Source: Aestuariivita sp. | GTDB taxonomy: Bacteria > Pseudomonadota > Alphaproteobacteria > Rhodobacterales > Rhodobacteraceae | Direction: 5' to 3' | NCBI GenBank assembly: GCA_018401465.1 | Contig: JAGYKE010000005.1 | Location: forward strand, 1-64,000 | DNA length: 64,000 nucleotides | Shown here: piece after piece, positions 41,495-50,864 of the stretch | Layout: the number at the start of each line of letters is the position of its first letter | Position numbering within the stretch: the first letter of the stretch is position 1 | Program-made: the position numbers and the translations under genes | Notes under the pieces: generated by a model | What the model saw: the letters and a program-made list of their open reading frames with translations, nothing else | The model's database searches: none | What the model was told of the DNA's origin: nothing

Positions 41495-41629
41495 GGGCAG
41501 ATCAGGGCGTTCCGGGGCCGGTACGCTGCCCTTCCGGGCATCGCGCGGCACGAATCACCCCCCTGCCCCTTGCCCCGCAGGCCCGGTCGCGCGATAGATC
41601 GGCTGCAGTCTGCGGCAGGGGGAAGACCC

Positions 41630-42409
41630 ATGAAGATCGCCACCTTCAACATCAACGGCATCAAGGCGCGGGCGGAAGCCCTGCCCGCATGGCTTGACGA
41701 GGCCAACCCCGATGTCGTTGTGCTGCAGGAAATCAAGTCGGTGGACGAGGCCTTCCCGCGCGAGATCTTCGAGGATCGCGGCTACAACGTCGAAACCCAC
41801 GGACAGAAAAGCTTCAACGGCGTCGCCATCCTGTCGAAACTGCCTCTCGAGGATGTGACGCGCGGCCTGCCGGGCGATGACGGGGATGAACAGGCCCGCT
41901 GGATCGAGGCGACGGTGGTCGGAAAGACCGCGCTGCGGGTCTGCGGGCTTTATCTGCCCAACGGCAATCCGGCGCCGGGGCCGAAATACGATTACAAGCT
42001 CGCCTGGATGGAGCGGCTGCGCACCCGGGCGCAGGCGCTTCTTGCCGACGAGATGCCCGCGCTTATGGCGGGCGACTACAACGTGATCCCGCAGGACGAG
42101 GACGCGAAGCGCCCCGAAGCGTGGCGCAAGGACGCGCTGGCGATGCCGGACAGCCGCGCGGCATTCCGGCGGATTCTGAACCTTGGCTTCACCGACGCCT
42201 TCCGCGCGCGGGTGCAGGGGCCGGGGAATTATTCGTTCTGGGATTATCAGGCTGGCGCGTGGAACCGCGACGACGGCATCCGCATCGATCACATCCTGCT
42301 GACACCGCAGGCCGCCGATCTGTTGACCGATTGCGGCATCGACCGCGCGGTGCGGGGCGGCGACAAGCCGTCCGATCACGTGCCGGTCTGGGTCGACCTC
42401 GACCTCTAG
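41630..42409 (+). CDS. xthA: Exonuclease III
   Basis: The 259-residue product is an AP endonuclease of the ExoIII family: MKIATFNINGIKAR, the catalytic Glu in VVLQEIKSVDE, GVAILSKLP, LMAGDYNVIPQDED, and the terminal SDHVPVWVDLDL with catalytic Asp-His. The ATG at 41630 follows GGGGGAAG. Its stop overlaps the convergent FAD monooxygenase gene by 4 bp. Confidence 0.96.
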   Translation: MKIATFNINGIKARAEALPAWLDEANPDVVVLQEIKSVDEAFPREIFEDRGYNVETHGQKSFNGVAILSKLPLEDVTRGLPGDDGDEQARWIEATVVGKTALRVCGLYLPNGNPAPGPKYDYKLAWMERLRTRAQALLADEMPALMAGDYNVIPQDEDAKRPEAWRKDALAMPDSRAAFRRILNLGFTDAFRARVQGPGNYSFWDYQAGAWNRDDGIRIDHILLTPQAADLLTDCGIDRAVRGGDKPSDHVPVWVDLDL

Positions 42410-43518
42410 GCGGTGGCGTCGTAGCCGTAGACCCAGTCCAGCCTGCGGGCAAGCGTGGGCCCTGCGACCGACAGCACCGCCTGCGCGCCCCAGGACCACG
42501 GGCGGCCCAGATGGAACCGCCAGGCATTCCCGCGCGCCAGCGCCACGACCCGCGCCGCCCGGTCGCGCCGCGCTGCCTGATAGGCGGGCAGCCCCTGCGC
42601 AACGCCGGCGGCATCGACCTGTGCGGCCAGAACCCACGCATCTTCCAGCGCAAGGCAGGCGCCCTGCGCCATGAAGGGGAGCGTCGGATGCGCCGCATCC
42701 CCCAGAAGCGCCACATTGTCCTTGACCCATCGTCCGGCGACAGGACGCAGATGCAGCGCCCAGCGGTGCACCTCGTCCACCCGGTCATGCAGACCGCCAA
42801 AAGCATCGCGGAAATCGGCGAAGCGGTCGCGGAACTCGGCCGGATCGCCCGGCTGGCGCCATCCCTCGTCGGTCCAGTGGCTGCGTTCCTCGACCGCGAC
42901 GATGTTGGTGAGCCGCCCGCCGCGCAGCGGATAGACGACCATATGCGCACGCGCCCCCATGGCCAAAGTCGCGGGCTGGGGCGGCACGGGGGTCGCATTG
43001 GGCACCAGCGCACGCCACGCGACCTGCCCCGAGAACTGCGCATCGACCGGTCCGTCGACCATGCTGCGCCACAGGCTCTGCCCGCCATCGGCGGCGATGA
43101 TCAGGTCGGCGGCGATGCTGCCCGGCGTCACCAGACGGCCCAGATGCAGATCGACGCCCGCGTCGGCGGCGGCCCGGGTCAGCCGCAACAGAAGATCGGC
43201 GCGGTGCATATACCATGTGGGCCCCGGCCCCGGCGGCGGCACGAAGGCCACGGCCCGCGTGCTGCGCGCGTCGATCATCCGTGTGCCGGGCGACAGCGAT
43301 GCCTCATCCGGTGGCGCGTCCGGGTCCACCGCCCCCAGCGCGCGCAGCACCTGCTGGCCGTTCCAACTGATCTGCAGGCCCGCGCCGACCTCGGCCAGCG
43401 CATCGGCCTGTTCATGCAAGCTCACCCGCGCCCCGCGCCGGGCAAGGGCCGCGGCGACGGCCATGCCGCCGATCCCGCCGCCCACGACGGCGACGCGCAG
43501 CCCCTCAGCCGCGCCCAT
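42406..43518 (-). CDS. FAD-dependent aromatic monooxygenase
   Basis: The 370-residue product belongs to the group A flavoprotein hydroxylases (salicylate hydroxylase or 6-hydroxynicotinate monooxygenase-like). It has the N-terminal GGGIGGMAVAAAL dinucleotide fold, an acidic end in VSLHEQADALAEVGAG, DLIIAADGGQSLWR (the DG motif) and NVALLGDAAHPTLPFMAQGA (the GD motif). It would use NAD(P)H and oxygen to hydroxylate an aromatic ring. It is monocistronic, so the substrate cannot be inferred. Confidence 0.9.
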   Translation of the reverse strand: MGAAEGLRVAVVGGGIGGMAVAAALARRGARVSLHEQADALAEVGAGLQISWNGQQVLRALGAVDPDAPPDEASLSPGTRMIDARSTRAVAFVPPPGPGPTWYMHRADLLLRLTRAAADAGVDLHLGRLVTPGSIAADLIIAADGGQSLWRSMVDGPVDAQFSGQVAWRALVPNATPVPPQPATLAMGARAHMVVYPLRGGRLTNIVAVEERSHWTDEGWRQPGDPAEFRDRFADFRDAFGGLHDRVDEVHRWALHLRPVAGRWVKDNVALLGDAAHPTLPFMAQGACLALEDAWVLAAQVDAAGVAQGLPAYQAARRDRAARVVALARGNAWRFHLGRPWSWGAQAVLSVAGPTLARRLDWVYGYDATA

Positions 43519-43592
43519 GCCTGCCCCGCCAAAAGGAAAGCGCCCGGAAAGTCCGGACGCCTGTGTCTGTCATCGCCTGCATCCGCGCCGCC

Positions 43593-44015
43593 TCAATCGT
43601 CGCGGTGCACCTTTTCGCGCCGTTCGTGGCGTTCCTGTGCCTCAAGGCTCATGGTGGCGATGGGGCGCGCGTCGAGCCGCTTGAGCGAGATGGGCTCGCC
43701 CGTCACCTGACAGTAACCATATTCGCCTTCTTCGATCCGGCGCAGCGCCGCGTCGATCTTGGCGACCAGCTTGCGCTGGCGGTCCCGCGTGCGCAGTTCC
43801 AGCGCGCGGTCGGTCTCTTCGCTCGCGCGGTCGGCGACATCGGGGATGTTGCGGGTATTGTCCTGCAGACCCTCGATCGTGTCGCGGCTCCCTGCGAGCA
43901 ATTCTGCCTTCCAGCTCAAGAGCTTGCGGCGAAAATATTCAACTTGCCGGTCGTTCATGAACGGTTCGTCTTCTGCCGGGCGATAATCGTCCGGCAGGAA
44001 AAATTCCTGCTTCAT
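43593..44015 (-). CDS. dksA: RNA polymerase-binding protein DksA
   Basis: The 140-residue product has the DksA coiled coil (YFRRKLLSWKAELLAGSRDT, with Asp-x-x-Asp in PDVADRASEETD at the tip) and a C-terminal zinc-finger-like segment in which the usual four cysteines are reduced (YGYCQVTGEPI). Such reduced-cysteine DksA proteins are common in alphaproteobacteria. It mediates the stringent response at the polymerase secondary channel. The ATG at 44015 is chosen; upstream codons to 44195 are unlikely to be translated. Confidence 0.92.
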   Translation of the reverse strand: MKQEFFLPDDYRPAEDEPFMNDRQVEYFRRKLLSWKAELLAGSRDTIEGLQDNTRNIPDVADRASEETDRALELRTRDRQRKLVAKIDAALRRIEEGEYGYCQVTGEPISLKRLDARPIATMSLEAQERHERREKVHRDD

Positions 44016-44194
44016 CTCGGCTCCCTCGGCTGTGCCAGCACTATACTTGCGGCTATCTGCGGAGACTTGGCTTCCCATGCGGGTGCCATAAAGGAAGGCT
44101 TGGGGATTGTCACTACACATTAGAGAGCCGAATGGTCTAAAAGACCCCCGGACGCGCGCCAGTGGCGCTGGAAGAAGCAAGGGGTTGGAGCACA

Positions 44195-45034
44195 ATGAGA
44201 TTTGACGGCACCCGGGACTACGTCGCGACCGACGACCTGAAGATCGCGGTGAATGCCGCGGTGACGCTGGAACGGCCGCTTCTTGTCAAGGGCGAACCGG
44301 GCACAGGCAAGACGGAACTGGCGCGCCAGATCAGTCAGGCGCTGGGCCTGCGGATGATCGAATGGAACGTCAAGTCGACCACCCGCGCCCAGCAGGGCCT
44401 TTACGAATACGACGCCGTCAGCCGCCTGCGCGACAGCCAGCTGGGCGAGGAACGCGTGCATGACGTGCGCAACTACATCAAGCGCGGCAAACTGTGGGAG
44501 GCCTTCGACACCGACGAAAAGGTCGTCCTGCTGATCGACGAGATCGACAAGGCCGATATCGAGTTTCCGAACGACCTACTGCAGGAACTCGACCGGATGG
44601 AATTCTTCGTCTACGAGACCGGCGAGACGGTCCGCGCCCGCCAGCGCCCCATCGTCATCATCACGTCCAACAACGAGAAAGAGCTTCCCGACGCCTTCCT
44701 GCGGCGGTGCTTTTTCCACTACATCCGCTTTCCGGACGAGGCGACGATGCGCGCCATCGTCGCGGTGCACCACCCCGGCATCAAGGAGGCGCTGCTGACC
44801 ACCGCGCTGACCCAGTTCTACGAAATCCGCGAGACGGCGGGGCTGAAGAAGAAGCCCTCGACGTCCGAAGTGCTCGACTGGCTGAAGCTGCTTCTGGCCG
44901 AAGACCTGACTGCCGAGGATCTCAAGCGCGACGGCAAGTCGGCGCTGCCGAAGCTGCACGGGGCGCTGCTGAAGAACGAACAGGACGTGCATCTGTTCGA
45001 ACGGCTGGCCTTCATGGCGCGCGCGGGGCGGTAG
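44195..45034 (+). CDS. MoxR-type AAA ATPase
   Basis: The 279-residue product has Walker A GEPGTGKTELA (about residues 33-40), Walker B VLLIDEIDKAD, sensor 1 IITSNNEKELPDAF and the arginine pair LRRCFFHYIRFP. MoxR ATPases act as chaperones with vWA proteins to insert cofactors or activate complexes, as CoxD does with CoxE. The vWA protein at 47261 is the likely partner, separated by a GNAT, a lipoprotein and a small membrane protein. The ATG at 44195 follows GGTTGGAG. Confidence 0.94.
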   Translation: MRFDGTRDYVATDDLKIAVNAAVTLERPLLVKGEPGTGKTELARQISQALGLRMIEWNVKSTTRAQQGLYEYDAVSRLRDSQLGEERVHDVRNYIKRGKLWEAFDTDEKVVLLIDEIDKADIEFPNDLLQELDRMEFFVYETGETVRARQRPIVIITSNNEKELPDAFLRRCFFHYIRFPDEATMRAIVAVHHPGIKEALLTTALTQFYEIRETAGLKKKPSTSEVLDWLKLLLAEDLTAEDLKRDGKSALPKLHGALLKNEQDVHLFERLAFMARAGR

Positions 45035-45245
45035 GGGGCCGCTTCGCCGAAGGTTGCCCGGCGCCCACGCACGGGCGGTTCCGGGCGGATCGGGTGGTCA
45101 TGTGAACCGTCCGGAATGCGCCCGGAAACAATCTGTTTCGCGGCCGAAATGGGGCAGTGCCACATTCTTGCCCCATTTCCAGCACGTGTATGGCTGTGTT
45201 AGCTTTCGATCTGCCCCGATTGCCACAAGGTTGCCATAGACGCCT

Positions 45246-45698
45246 ATGTCCGACGTATCCGTCACCATACGTGCGCTCGAAGCGCGCGACCGCGCCGAAT
45301 GGGCACGCCTGTGGGAAGGCTATCTCGCCTTCTACGAGACCGCGCTGCCCGAGGCCGTCTATGACAGCACCTTCGCCCGGCTTCTGGGCGATGATGTGCG
45401 CGACTACAATTGTCTTGTCGCGGAACGCGACGGGCAATTGGTCGGGCTGACGCATTATCTCTTCCACCGCCACGGCTGGAAGATCGAGGAGGTCTGCTAC
45501 CTTCAGGACCTTTACGCCGATCCTGCCGTCCGAGGACAGGGTGTCGGCCGCAAGCTGATCGAGGCGGTCTATGCCGCCGCCGATGCCGCAGGTGCACCGA
45601 CGGTCTACTGGCTGACCCAGGATTTCAACGTCACCGCGCGGCAGCTTTATGATCGCATTGGCGTTCTGACCCCCTTCATCAAGTATCAGAGGGCGTGA
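45246..45698 (+). CDS. GNAT-family N-acetyltransferase
   Basis: The 150-residue product has the GNAT fold: VTIRALEARDRAEWARLWEG, LVGLTHYLFHRHGWKIEEVC, the acetyl-CoA loop DPAVRGQGVGRKLIEA (about 101-116), and the final VYWLTQDFNVTARQLYDRI. It overlaps the downstream lipoprotein gene by 4 bp. The acceptor is unknown. Confidence 0.92.
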   Translation: MSDVSVTIRALEARDRAEWARLWEGYLAFYETALPEAVYDSTFARLLGDDVRDYNCLVAERDGQLVGLTHYLFHRHGWKIEEVCYLQDLYADPAVRGQGVGRKLIEAVYAAADAAGAPTVYWLTQDFNVTARQLYDRIGVLTPFIKYQRA

Positions 45699-47077
45699 TG
45701 AGACTGCTGCCGATCGCCTTCGCCTTGGGTCTTGCAGGCTGCTCTGCCGCCCCCGTCGCCCGCGTGGCCGATCCGGCCCCGCGCACCGTGGTCGCGTCGA
45801 AAAGCACCGCGCCGGCGGTTGTTCCGATGCAGCCCGGGCCGCAACCGCAGCCCGCCATGTCGAACAGCAACATCGCGGCAGACTTCCTTGACCTGCATTT
45901 CCGGCTCGAGAACGGACGCGACCTGGCCGTCTTCACCCGGTTCGAGACGCCCGTCACCGTCACCGTCGCCGTCACCGGAAATCCCCCCGCAACGCTGGGT
46001 CCTGACCTTGCGCGGCTTCTCGCGCGGCTGCGGGCCGAGGCGGGCATCGACATCCGCCAGATCGGTGCCGGCGAAGGCCAGCCCAACATCGTGATCGAGG
46101 CGGTGAGCCGCGACCAGATCCGCGCCGTGTTTCCCGGGGCGGCCTGTTTCGTCATCCCCAACGTGGCGAGCCTTGACGAATTCCGGCGCAACCGGCGCAG
46201 CGCGAAGGTCAGCTGGACGGGGCTGACCACGCGCGAACGCATGGGCATCTTCGTGCCGAACGACGCCAGTCCGCAGGAACTGCGCGACTGCCTGCACGAG
46301 GAACTGGCTCAGGCGCTGGCCCCGGTGAATGACCTGTACCGCCTGAGCAATTCGGTCTTCAACGACGACAACATCCACACCGTCCTGACCCAATTCGACA
46401 TGCTGATCCTGCGGGCAGCCTATGCGCCGGGCCTGTCTTCGGGGATGACACGGGACGAGGTGGCGGCGCGCCTGCCCAGCATCCTGTCGGCGCTGAACCC
46501 CGCCGGTGACGCGGTCGCGGACCATCCCAAGGTGCAAACCCCGCGCATCTGGATAGAGGCGGTGCACGACACGCTGAGCCCCGCGATACCCGCGCCGCAG
46601 CGGCAAGTGGCGATCAGCCGCGCGCTGACCGTGGCGTCGGACCTGCGTCTGAACGATCACCGCAGCGGCTTCGGCCATTATCTGGCGGGCCGCCTGATGC
46701 AGGGCACCGACCCGGTTGCCGCGCAGACCCATTTCGCCGCCGCGCGCCGTTTCTTTGCGGCGACGCCCGGCACCGAACTGCACCAAGCCTATCTTGCTGC
46801 GCAGGTTGCCGCCTTCGCCATCACCCGCGCCGACGGCCGCGCAGCGCTGGTCGAGATCGGACCGGCGCTCGCCACGGCGCGGACGGCAGAGAACGCCGCC
46901 CTTGTCGCCACGCTGATGCTGATGAAGGCCGAGGCGCTCGAGCTGACCGGCCAGCGCGACGTCGCGCGTGCCGTCAGGGTGGACAGCATGGGCTGGGCGC
47001 GCTACGGCTTCGGCCCGGATTGGGCAGTGCGGACCCGCATGCAGGAAATTGCTGCGCTGAACCCCGCCGGAAGCTGA
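45695..47077 (+). CDS. DUF2927 lipoprotein
   Basis: The product of about 460 residues has a lipoprotein signal (MRLLPIAFALGLAGC) and the DUF2927 region typical of Rhodobacterales: LENGRDLAVFTRFETPVTVT, CFVIPNVASLDEFRRNRRS, DCLHEELAQALAPVNDLYRL. The LHEELAQ helix resembles a metallopeptidase active-site helix. The C-terminal third is helical and repeat-like, with tetratricopeptide character. It overlaps the GNAT gene and precedes a small membrane gene by 11 bp. Confidence 0.86.
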   Translation: MMRLLPIAFALGLAGCSAAPVARVADPAPRTVVASKSTAPAVVPMQPGPQPQPAMSNSNIAADFLDLHFRLENGRDLAVFTRFETPVTVTVAVTGNPPATLGPDLARLLARLRAEAGIDIRQIGAGEGQPNIVIEAVSRDQIRAVFPGAACFVIPNVASLDEFRRNRRSAKVSWTGLTTRERMGIFVPNDASPQELRDCLHEELAQALAPVNDLYRLSNSVFNDDNIHTVLTQFDMLILRAAYAPGLSSGMTRDEVAARLPSILSALNPAGDAVADHPKVQTPRIWIEAVHDTLSPAIPAPQRQVAISRALTVASDLRLNDHRSGFGHYLAGRLMQGTDPVAAQTHFAAARRFFAATPGTELHQAYLAAQVAAFAITRADGRAALVEIGPALATARTAENAALVATLMLMKAEALELTGQRDVARAVRVDSMGWARYGFGPDWAVRTRMQEIAALNPAGS

Positions 47078-47088
47078 GGGGAGCCGAT

Positions 47089-47256
47089 ATGATCGTCATT
47101 CTGAGCGCGCTGATCGGCGCGATCTCCGGTGTGCTGACCGCGCGCAGACGCGGAGGAAAGCGGCTCGATATGCTGCAATTCGGGGCCGGATACGCGATTG
47201 CCTTCGCGCTGGCAGGACTTGTTATCACCATCGTGATCGACCGCGTTCTGGTCTAG
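47089..47256 (+). CDS. Small membrane protein
   Basis: The 55-residue product has two short membrane segments (VILSALIGAISGVLTA and FGAGYAIAFALAGLVITIVI) joined by a basic loop (RRRGGKRLD). The ATG at 47089 follows GGGGAGCC. It sits between the DUF2927 lipoprotein and the vWA gene with tight spacing, so it is probably co-transcribed with them. The function is unknown. Confidence 0.75.
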   Translation: MIVILSALIGAISGVLTARRRGGKRLDMLQFGAGYAIAFALAGLVITIVIDRVLV

Positions 47257-47260
47257 GCCG

Positions 47261-48445
47261 ATGTTTCTGCCCTTCTTCGAGACGCTGCGGAAATCCGGGG
47301 TCCCTGTGTCGCTGCGCGAATTCCTGACCTTTCTGGAGGGGATGAAGCGGGGTCTGGCCACCTACGATGTCGAGGCGTTCTACTACCTCGCGCGCACCGC
47401 GATGGTGAAGGACGAACGCAACATCGACAAGTTCGACCTTGCCTTCGCCGCCGCCTTCAAGGGGCTGGAAGAGATCGGCTTCGAACAGGTTCTTGAAGCG
47501 GTCGACATCCCGGCCGAGTGGCTGGCGAAGATGGCCGAAAAACACCTCAGCGACGAAGAGAAGGCCGAGATCGAGGCGCTGGGCGGCTTCGACAAGCTGA
47601 TGGAGACGCTGCGCCAACGGCTGGCCGAACAGCAGGGCCGCCATCAGGGCGGCTCGAAGTGGATCGGCACCGCCGGCACCTCGCCCTTCGGGGCCTATGG
47701 TTACAACCCCGAAGGCGTGCGCATCGGCCAGAAGGAAAGCCGCAACCAGCGCGCGGTCAAGGTCTGGGACAAGCGCGAATTCCGCAATCTCGACGACACG
47801 GTCGAGCTTGGGACGCGCAACATCAAGGTGGCGCTCAAGCGGCTGCGCCGCTGGGCGCGCGAGGGGGCTGCGGAAGAGCTTGACCTCGACGGCACGATCC
47901 GCGCGACGGCGGAACACGGATACCTCGACGTCAAGACGCGGCCCGAGCGGCACAACGCGGTCAAGGTTGTGCTGTTTCTCGACGTGGGCGGGTCGATGGA
48001 CCCCCATGTGAAAGTGGTGGAAGAGCTGTTCAGTGCGGCGCGGACCGAGTTCAAGCACCTTGAATACTACTACTTCCACAACTGCCTCTACGAAGGCGTC
48101 TGGCGCGACAACCGCCGCCGCTGGGATGCACAGACCCCGACATGGGAGGTGCTGCGCACCTATGGCCCCGACTACAAGTGCATCTTCGTGGGCGACGCCA
48201 GCATGTCGCCTTACGAGATCGCCTATCCCGGCGGGGCCAACGAACACTGGAACCAGGAGGCGGGCCAGACCTGGCTTGCGCGTGCCCGCGAGCACTGGGC
48301 AGCGAACCTCTGGATCAACCCGGTGCCCGAGAAGTACTGGGGCTACACCCATTCCATCGGCATGATCCGTGAGATCTTTGACGACCGGATGGTGCCCATG
48401 ACGCTGTCGGGTCTCGAACAGGGCATGAAGATGCTGTCGCGATAA
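47261..48445 (+). CDS. vWA-domain protein (CoxE-like, MoxR partner)
   Basis: The 394-residue product has a VWA domain in its C-terminal half with a MIDAS-like FLDVGGSMDPHV (about 239-250; the usual DxSxS reads DVGGS), then VFFVGDASMSPYEI-type segments and ARAREHWAANLWINP. The N-terminal half (MFLPFFETLRKSGVPVSLRE) is typical of the CoxE/DUF3448-like proteins that work with MoxR ATPases. It starts 4 bp after the small membrane gene. Together with the MoxR gene at 44195 it forms a chaperone pair. Confidence 0.93.
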   Translation: MFLPFFETLRKSGVPVSLREFLTFLEGMKRGLATYDVEAFYYLARTAMVKDERNIDKFDLAFAAAFKGLEEIGFEQVLEAVDIPAEWLAKMAEKHLSDEEKAEIEALGGFDKLMETLRQRLAEQQGRHQGGSKWIGTAGTSPFGAYGYNPEGVRIGQKESRNQRAVKVWDKREFRNLDDTVELGTRNIKVALKRLRRWAREGAAEELDLDGTIRATAEHGYLDVKTRPERHNAVKVVLFLDVGGSMDPHVKVVEELFSAARTEFKHLEYYYFHNCLYEGVWRDNRRRWDAQTPTWEVLRTYGPDYKCIFVGDASMSPYEIAYPGGANEHWNQEAGQTWLARAREHWAANLWINPVPEKYWGYTHSIGMIREIFDDRMVPMTLSGLEQGMKMLSR

Positions 48446-48502
48446 GCGGCCCCCGGCGAATTCCGCTAGGAAGTTGCAAAAGCCGGGCCTACCTTCGCAC
48501 CC

Positions 48503-49666
48503 ATGTCCAGCGCCCCCGTGACGGAAATCGACCTTGCCGCCTTCGCAGCCGATCCCTACCCGGCGCTGGCACTCATGCGCGCCACGGGACCTGTCACCTA
48601 TGTGCCGCAACTGCGCGCGACGCTGATCACCCGGCGCGACGACGTCTTCACGCAGGAAAAGCGCACCGATCTCTTTTCAAGCGATCAGCCCCAAAGCCTC
48701 GTGGTGCGGATCATGGGCCCCAACATGATGCGTACGGACGGCGCCCTGCATCTCGATGAACGCCGCGCGCTGTTCCCGGCTCTCAGCCCCCGGACGGTGC
48801 GCGACCATCTCGCGCCTGCCTTCGCCGAAATCGTCACGGGGCATCTGGCAGCGCTGCGCCCGAGGGGTCAGGCAGACCTCGTGCGCGATTATGCCATGCC
48901 GGTCGCGGCGGATGCGCTGCGGCTGATGACGGGCCTGACCAACCTGACCGCGGCCGAGATGGACCGCGCGAGCCAGGACATGATCGACGGATGTGCCAAT
49001 TACGCGGGCGATCCCGGGATCGCGGCGCGGGCAGATGCCGCCTCGGCCCGCGTCGACGCGGCGATCGACGCGCGCCTGCCTGACCTGCGCGCGGCGCCGG
49101 ACCTGTCGGTCCTGTCGATCCTTGACCGCGCGGGGCTGCCGCGCGACCGGATCGGGGGCAACATCAAGGTGATCATCGGCGGCGGCCAGAACGAGCCGCG
49201 CGACGCCATCGCCGGGCTGATCTGGGCGCTTCTGGCCCATCCCGACCAGTTTGACCTGATCCTGAAAGGTGCCGCCGCGTGGGACCGGGCGTTTGACGAG
49301 TATGTGCGCCTTGTCACCCCCATCGGCATGGTGCCGCGCCGCGTCGCACGCAAGGGCGAGGCCTGCGGCGTGACGTTCGAGGAGGGCGAGATGATCCTCC
49401 TCCTCTATTCCTCGGCCTGCCGGGACGAGGCGCATTTCACGGACCCCGACCGCTTCGACATCCTGCGCGATACCGGGCCCGCCATCCCCTTCGGCGCGGG
49501 GCCGCATTTCTGCGCGGGGGCCGCCGCCGCGCGCTGCCTTGTCGCGCAGCATGCGCTGCCCGCCGCCTTCGCCGCGCTGCCCGGTCTGCGGCTGGCAGGC
49601 GAGGTTCCGTTTTCCGGCTGGGCCTTCCGCGGCCCCGTCCGCCTGCCCGCAATGTGGGAGACCTGA
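48503..49666 (+). CDS. Cytochrome P450 (first of a tandem pair)
   Basis: The 387-residue product is a P450: heme-binding loop FGAGPHFCAGAAAARC with Cys337, EYVRLVTP as the ExxR helix, and an I-helix that reads IIGGGQNEPRDAIAGL instead of the common AGxDT. The NEPRD I-helix lacks the usual acid-Thr pair. The downstream gene, 3 bp away, encodes a clearly related paralogue of nearly equal length. No ferredoxin or reductase gene is adjacent, so redox partners are elsewhere. Confidence 0.93.
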   Translation: MSSAPVTEIDLAAFAADPYPALALMRATGPVTYVPQLRATLITRRDDVFTQEKRTDLFSSDQPQSLVVRIMGPNMMRTDGALHLDERRALFPALSPRTVRDHLAPAFAEIVTGHLAALRPRGQADLVRDYAMPVAADALRLMTGLTNLTAAEMDRASQDMIDGCANYAGDPGIAARADAASARVDAAIDARLPDLRAAPDLSVLSILDRAGLPRDRIGGNIKVIIGGGQNEPRDAIAGLIWALLAHPDQFDLILKGAAAWDRAFDEYVRLVTPIGMVPRRVARKGEACGVTFEEGEMILLLYSSACRDEAHFTDPDRFDILRDTGPAIPFGAGPHFCAGAAAARCLVAQHALPAAFAALPGLRLAGEVPFSGWAFRGPVRLPAMWET

Positions 49667-49669
49667 GCG

Positions 49670-50824
49670 ATGTCCGACGCCCCCGTGCACGATATCGACC
49701 CCGCCGCCTTCCGCGCCGATCCCTATCCCGATCTGGCGCGGATGCGGGCCACGACGCCCATCGCCTATGTCCCGCAGCTGGGCGCCACGCTGCTGACCCG
49801 GCGCAACGACATCCATGTTCAGGAAAAGCGCACCGATGTCTTTTCCTCCCATCAGCCCGAGGGGTTGATGACCCTGCTCATGGGCGAGAACATGATGCGC
49901 AAGGATGGCGACGCCCACATGGCGGAGCGCCGCGCGCTGTTCCCGACCGTCAGCCCGCGCACGGTGAACGACCACTGGAAGCCGCTGTTTCTGACCCGGG
50001 CGCTGGCGATCCTCGACGATCTTGCGCCGAGGGGTTCCTGCGATCTGGTCACCGACTATGCCATGCCCGTCTCGGCCGAGGCGCTGAAGCTGATCACCGG
50101 CCTGACCGAGATGACCGCGGCCGAGATGGACGGCGTCAGCCAGGCGATGATCGACGGCTGCGCGAATTACGCGGGCGACAAGGGCATCGAGGCGCGCTGC
50201 CATGCGGCCACCGCCCTTATCGACGAACACATCACCCGGATGCAGGGCCGCGCGGGCACGTTCTCCGCCCTCACCGTGCAGGCGGCGGCAGGTGTCAGCG
50301 ACTATTCCACCCGCGCCAATATCAAGCTGATCATCTCGGGCGGGCAGAACGAACCGCGCGACGCCATCGCCGGGGCGATCTGGGCGCTGCTGCGCCATCC
50401 CGATCAGCTGGGCCTGATCCTTCAGGGCCGCGCCACATGGGCCGACGCCTTCGCCGAATATGCCCGCTGGATAAGCCCCATCGGCATGTCGCCCCGCCGC
50501 GTGGCGCGCGCCGACATGGTCGCGGGCGTCACCTTCGCCCCCGGGGACCGGGTCTTCCTGATGTTCGGATCGGCCAACCGGGACGAGGCGCATTTCGACG
50601 ACGCGGACGTCTTCGACATCACCCGCGACACATCCGCCGCGATCCCCTTCGGCGCGGGGCCGCATTTCTGCGCGGGCGCGGCCGCGTCGCGCTGCCTGAT
50701 CACCGAGGTGGCGTTGCCGCTTGCCTTCGCGCGCCTGCCGGGCCTGCGCCTGTCAGGCCCTGCCCCCTTTGCAGGCTGGGCCTTTCGCGGCCCGACATCG
50801 GTTCCCGTAGCCTGGGACATCTGA
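49670..50824 (+). CDS. Cytochrome P450 (second of a tandem pair)
   Basis: The 384-residue product aligns along its length with the preceding P450 (shared DPYPxLARMRATTPIAYVPQ, NMMRKDGDAH-like, CANYAGDKGI, GGQNEPRDAIAG and heme loop FGAGPHFCAGAAASRC with Cys334). The same NEPRD I-helix variant is present. It is probably a tandem duplicate that has diverged, perhaps with a different substrate. It starts 4 bp after the first stop and is presumably co-transcribed. Confidence 0.93.
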   Translation: MSDAPVHDIDPAAFRADPYPDLARMRATTPIAYVPQLGATLLTRRNDIHVQEKRTDVFSSHQPEGLMTLLMGENMMRKDGDAHMAERRALFPTVSPRTVNDHWKPLFLTRALAILDDLAPRGSCDLVTDYAMPVSAEALKLITGLTEMTAAEMDGVSQAMIDGCANYAGDKGIEARCHAATALIDEHITRMQGRAGTFSALTVQAAAGVSDYSTRANIKLIISGGQNEPRDAIAGAIWALLRHPDQLGLILQGRATWADAFAEYARWISPIGMSPRRVARADMVAGVTFAPGDRVFLMFGSANRDEAHFDDADVFDITRDTSAAIPFGAGPHFCAGAAASRCLITEVALPLAFARLPGLRLSGPAPFAGWAFRGPTSVPVAWDI

Positions 50825-50864
50825 GACGCTTGCCCGAACGCCCCGGCAGGCCCATATCCAGACC

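Larger units (their letters stand above)
41310..41629. other. AT-rich intergenic region with two DnaA boxes
   Basis: No gene is evident in this 320-bp divergent interval. It is markedly AT-richer than its surroundings between 41345 and 41490 and contains two perfect TTATCCACA DnaA boxes (41410-41418 and 41486-41494). Promoters for the ITSC operon (minus) and xthA (plus) must lie here; a TATAAATTG-like block read on the minus strand near 41350-41360 is a candidate -10 for the peptide gene. Confidence 0.7.

Noticed and set aside
41310-41629. Chromosomal oriC
   Set aside because: Two DnaA boxes and AT-rich DNA are present, but the neighbours are not typical origin genes and the other oriC elements are not visible.
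48677-50665. 662-residue minus-strand ORF
   Set aside because: It is antisense to the two P450 genes, a common effect of high GC content.
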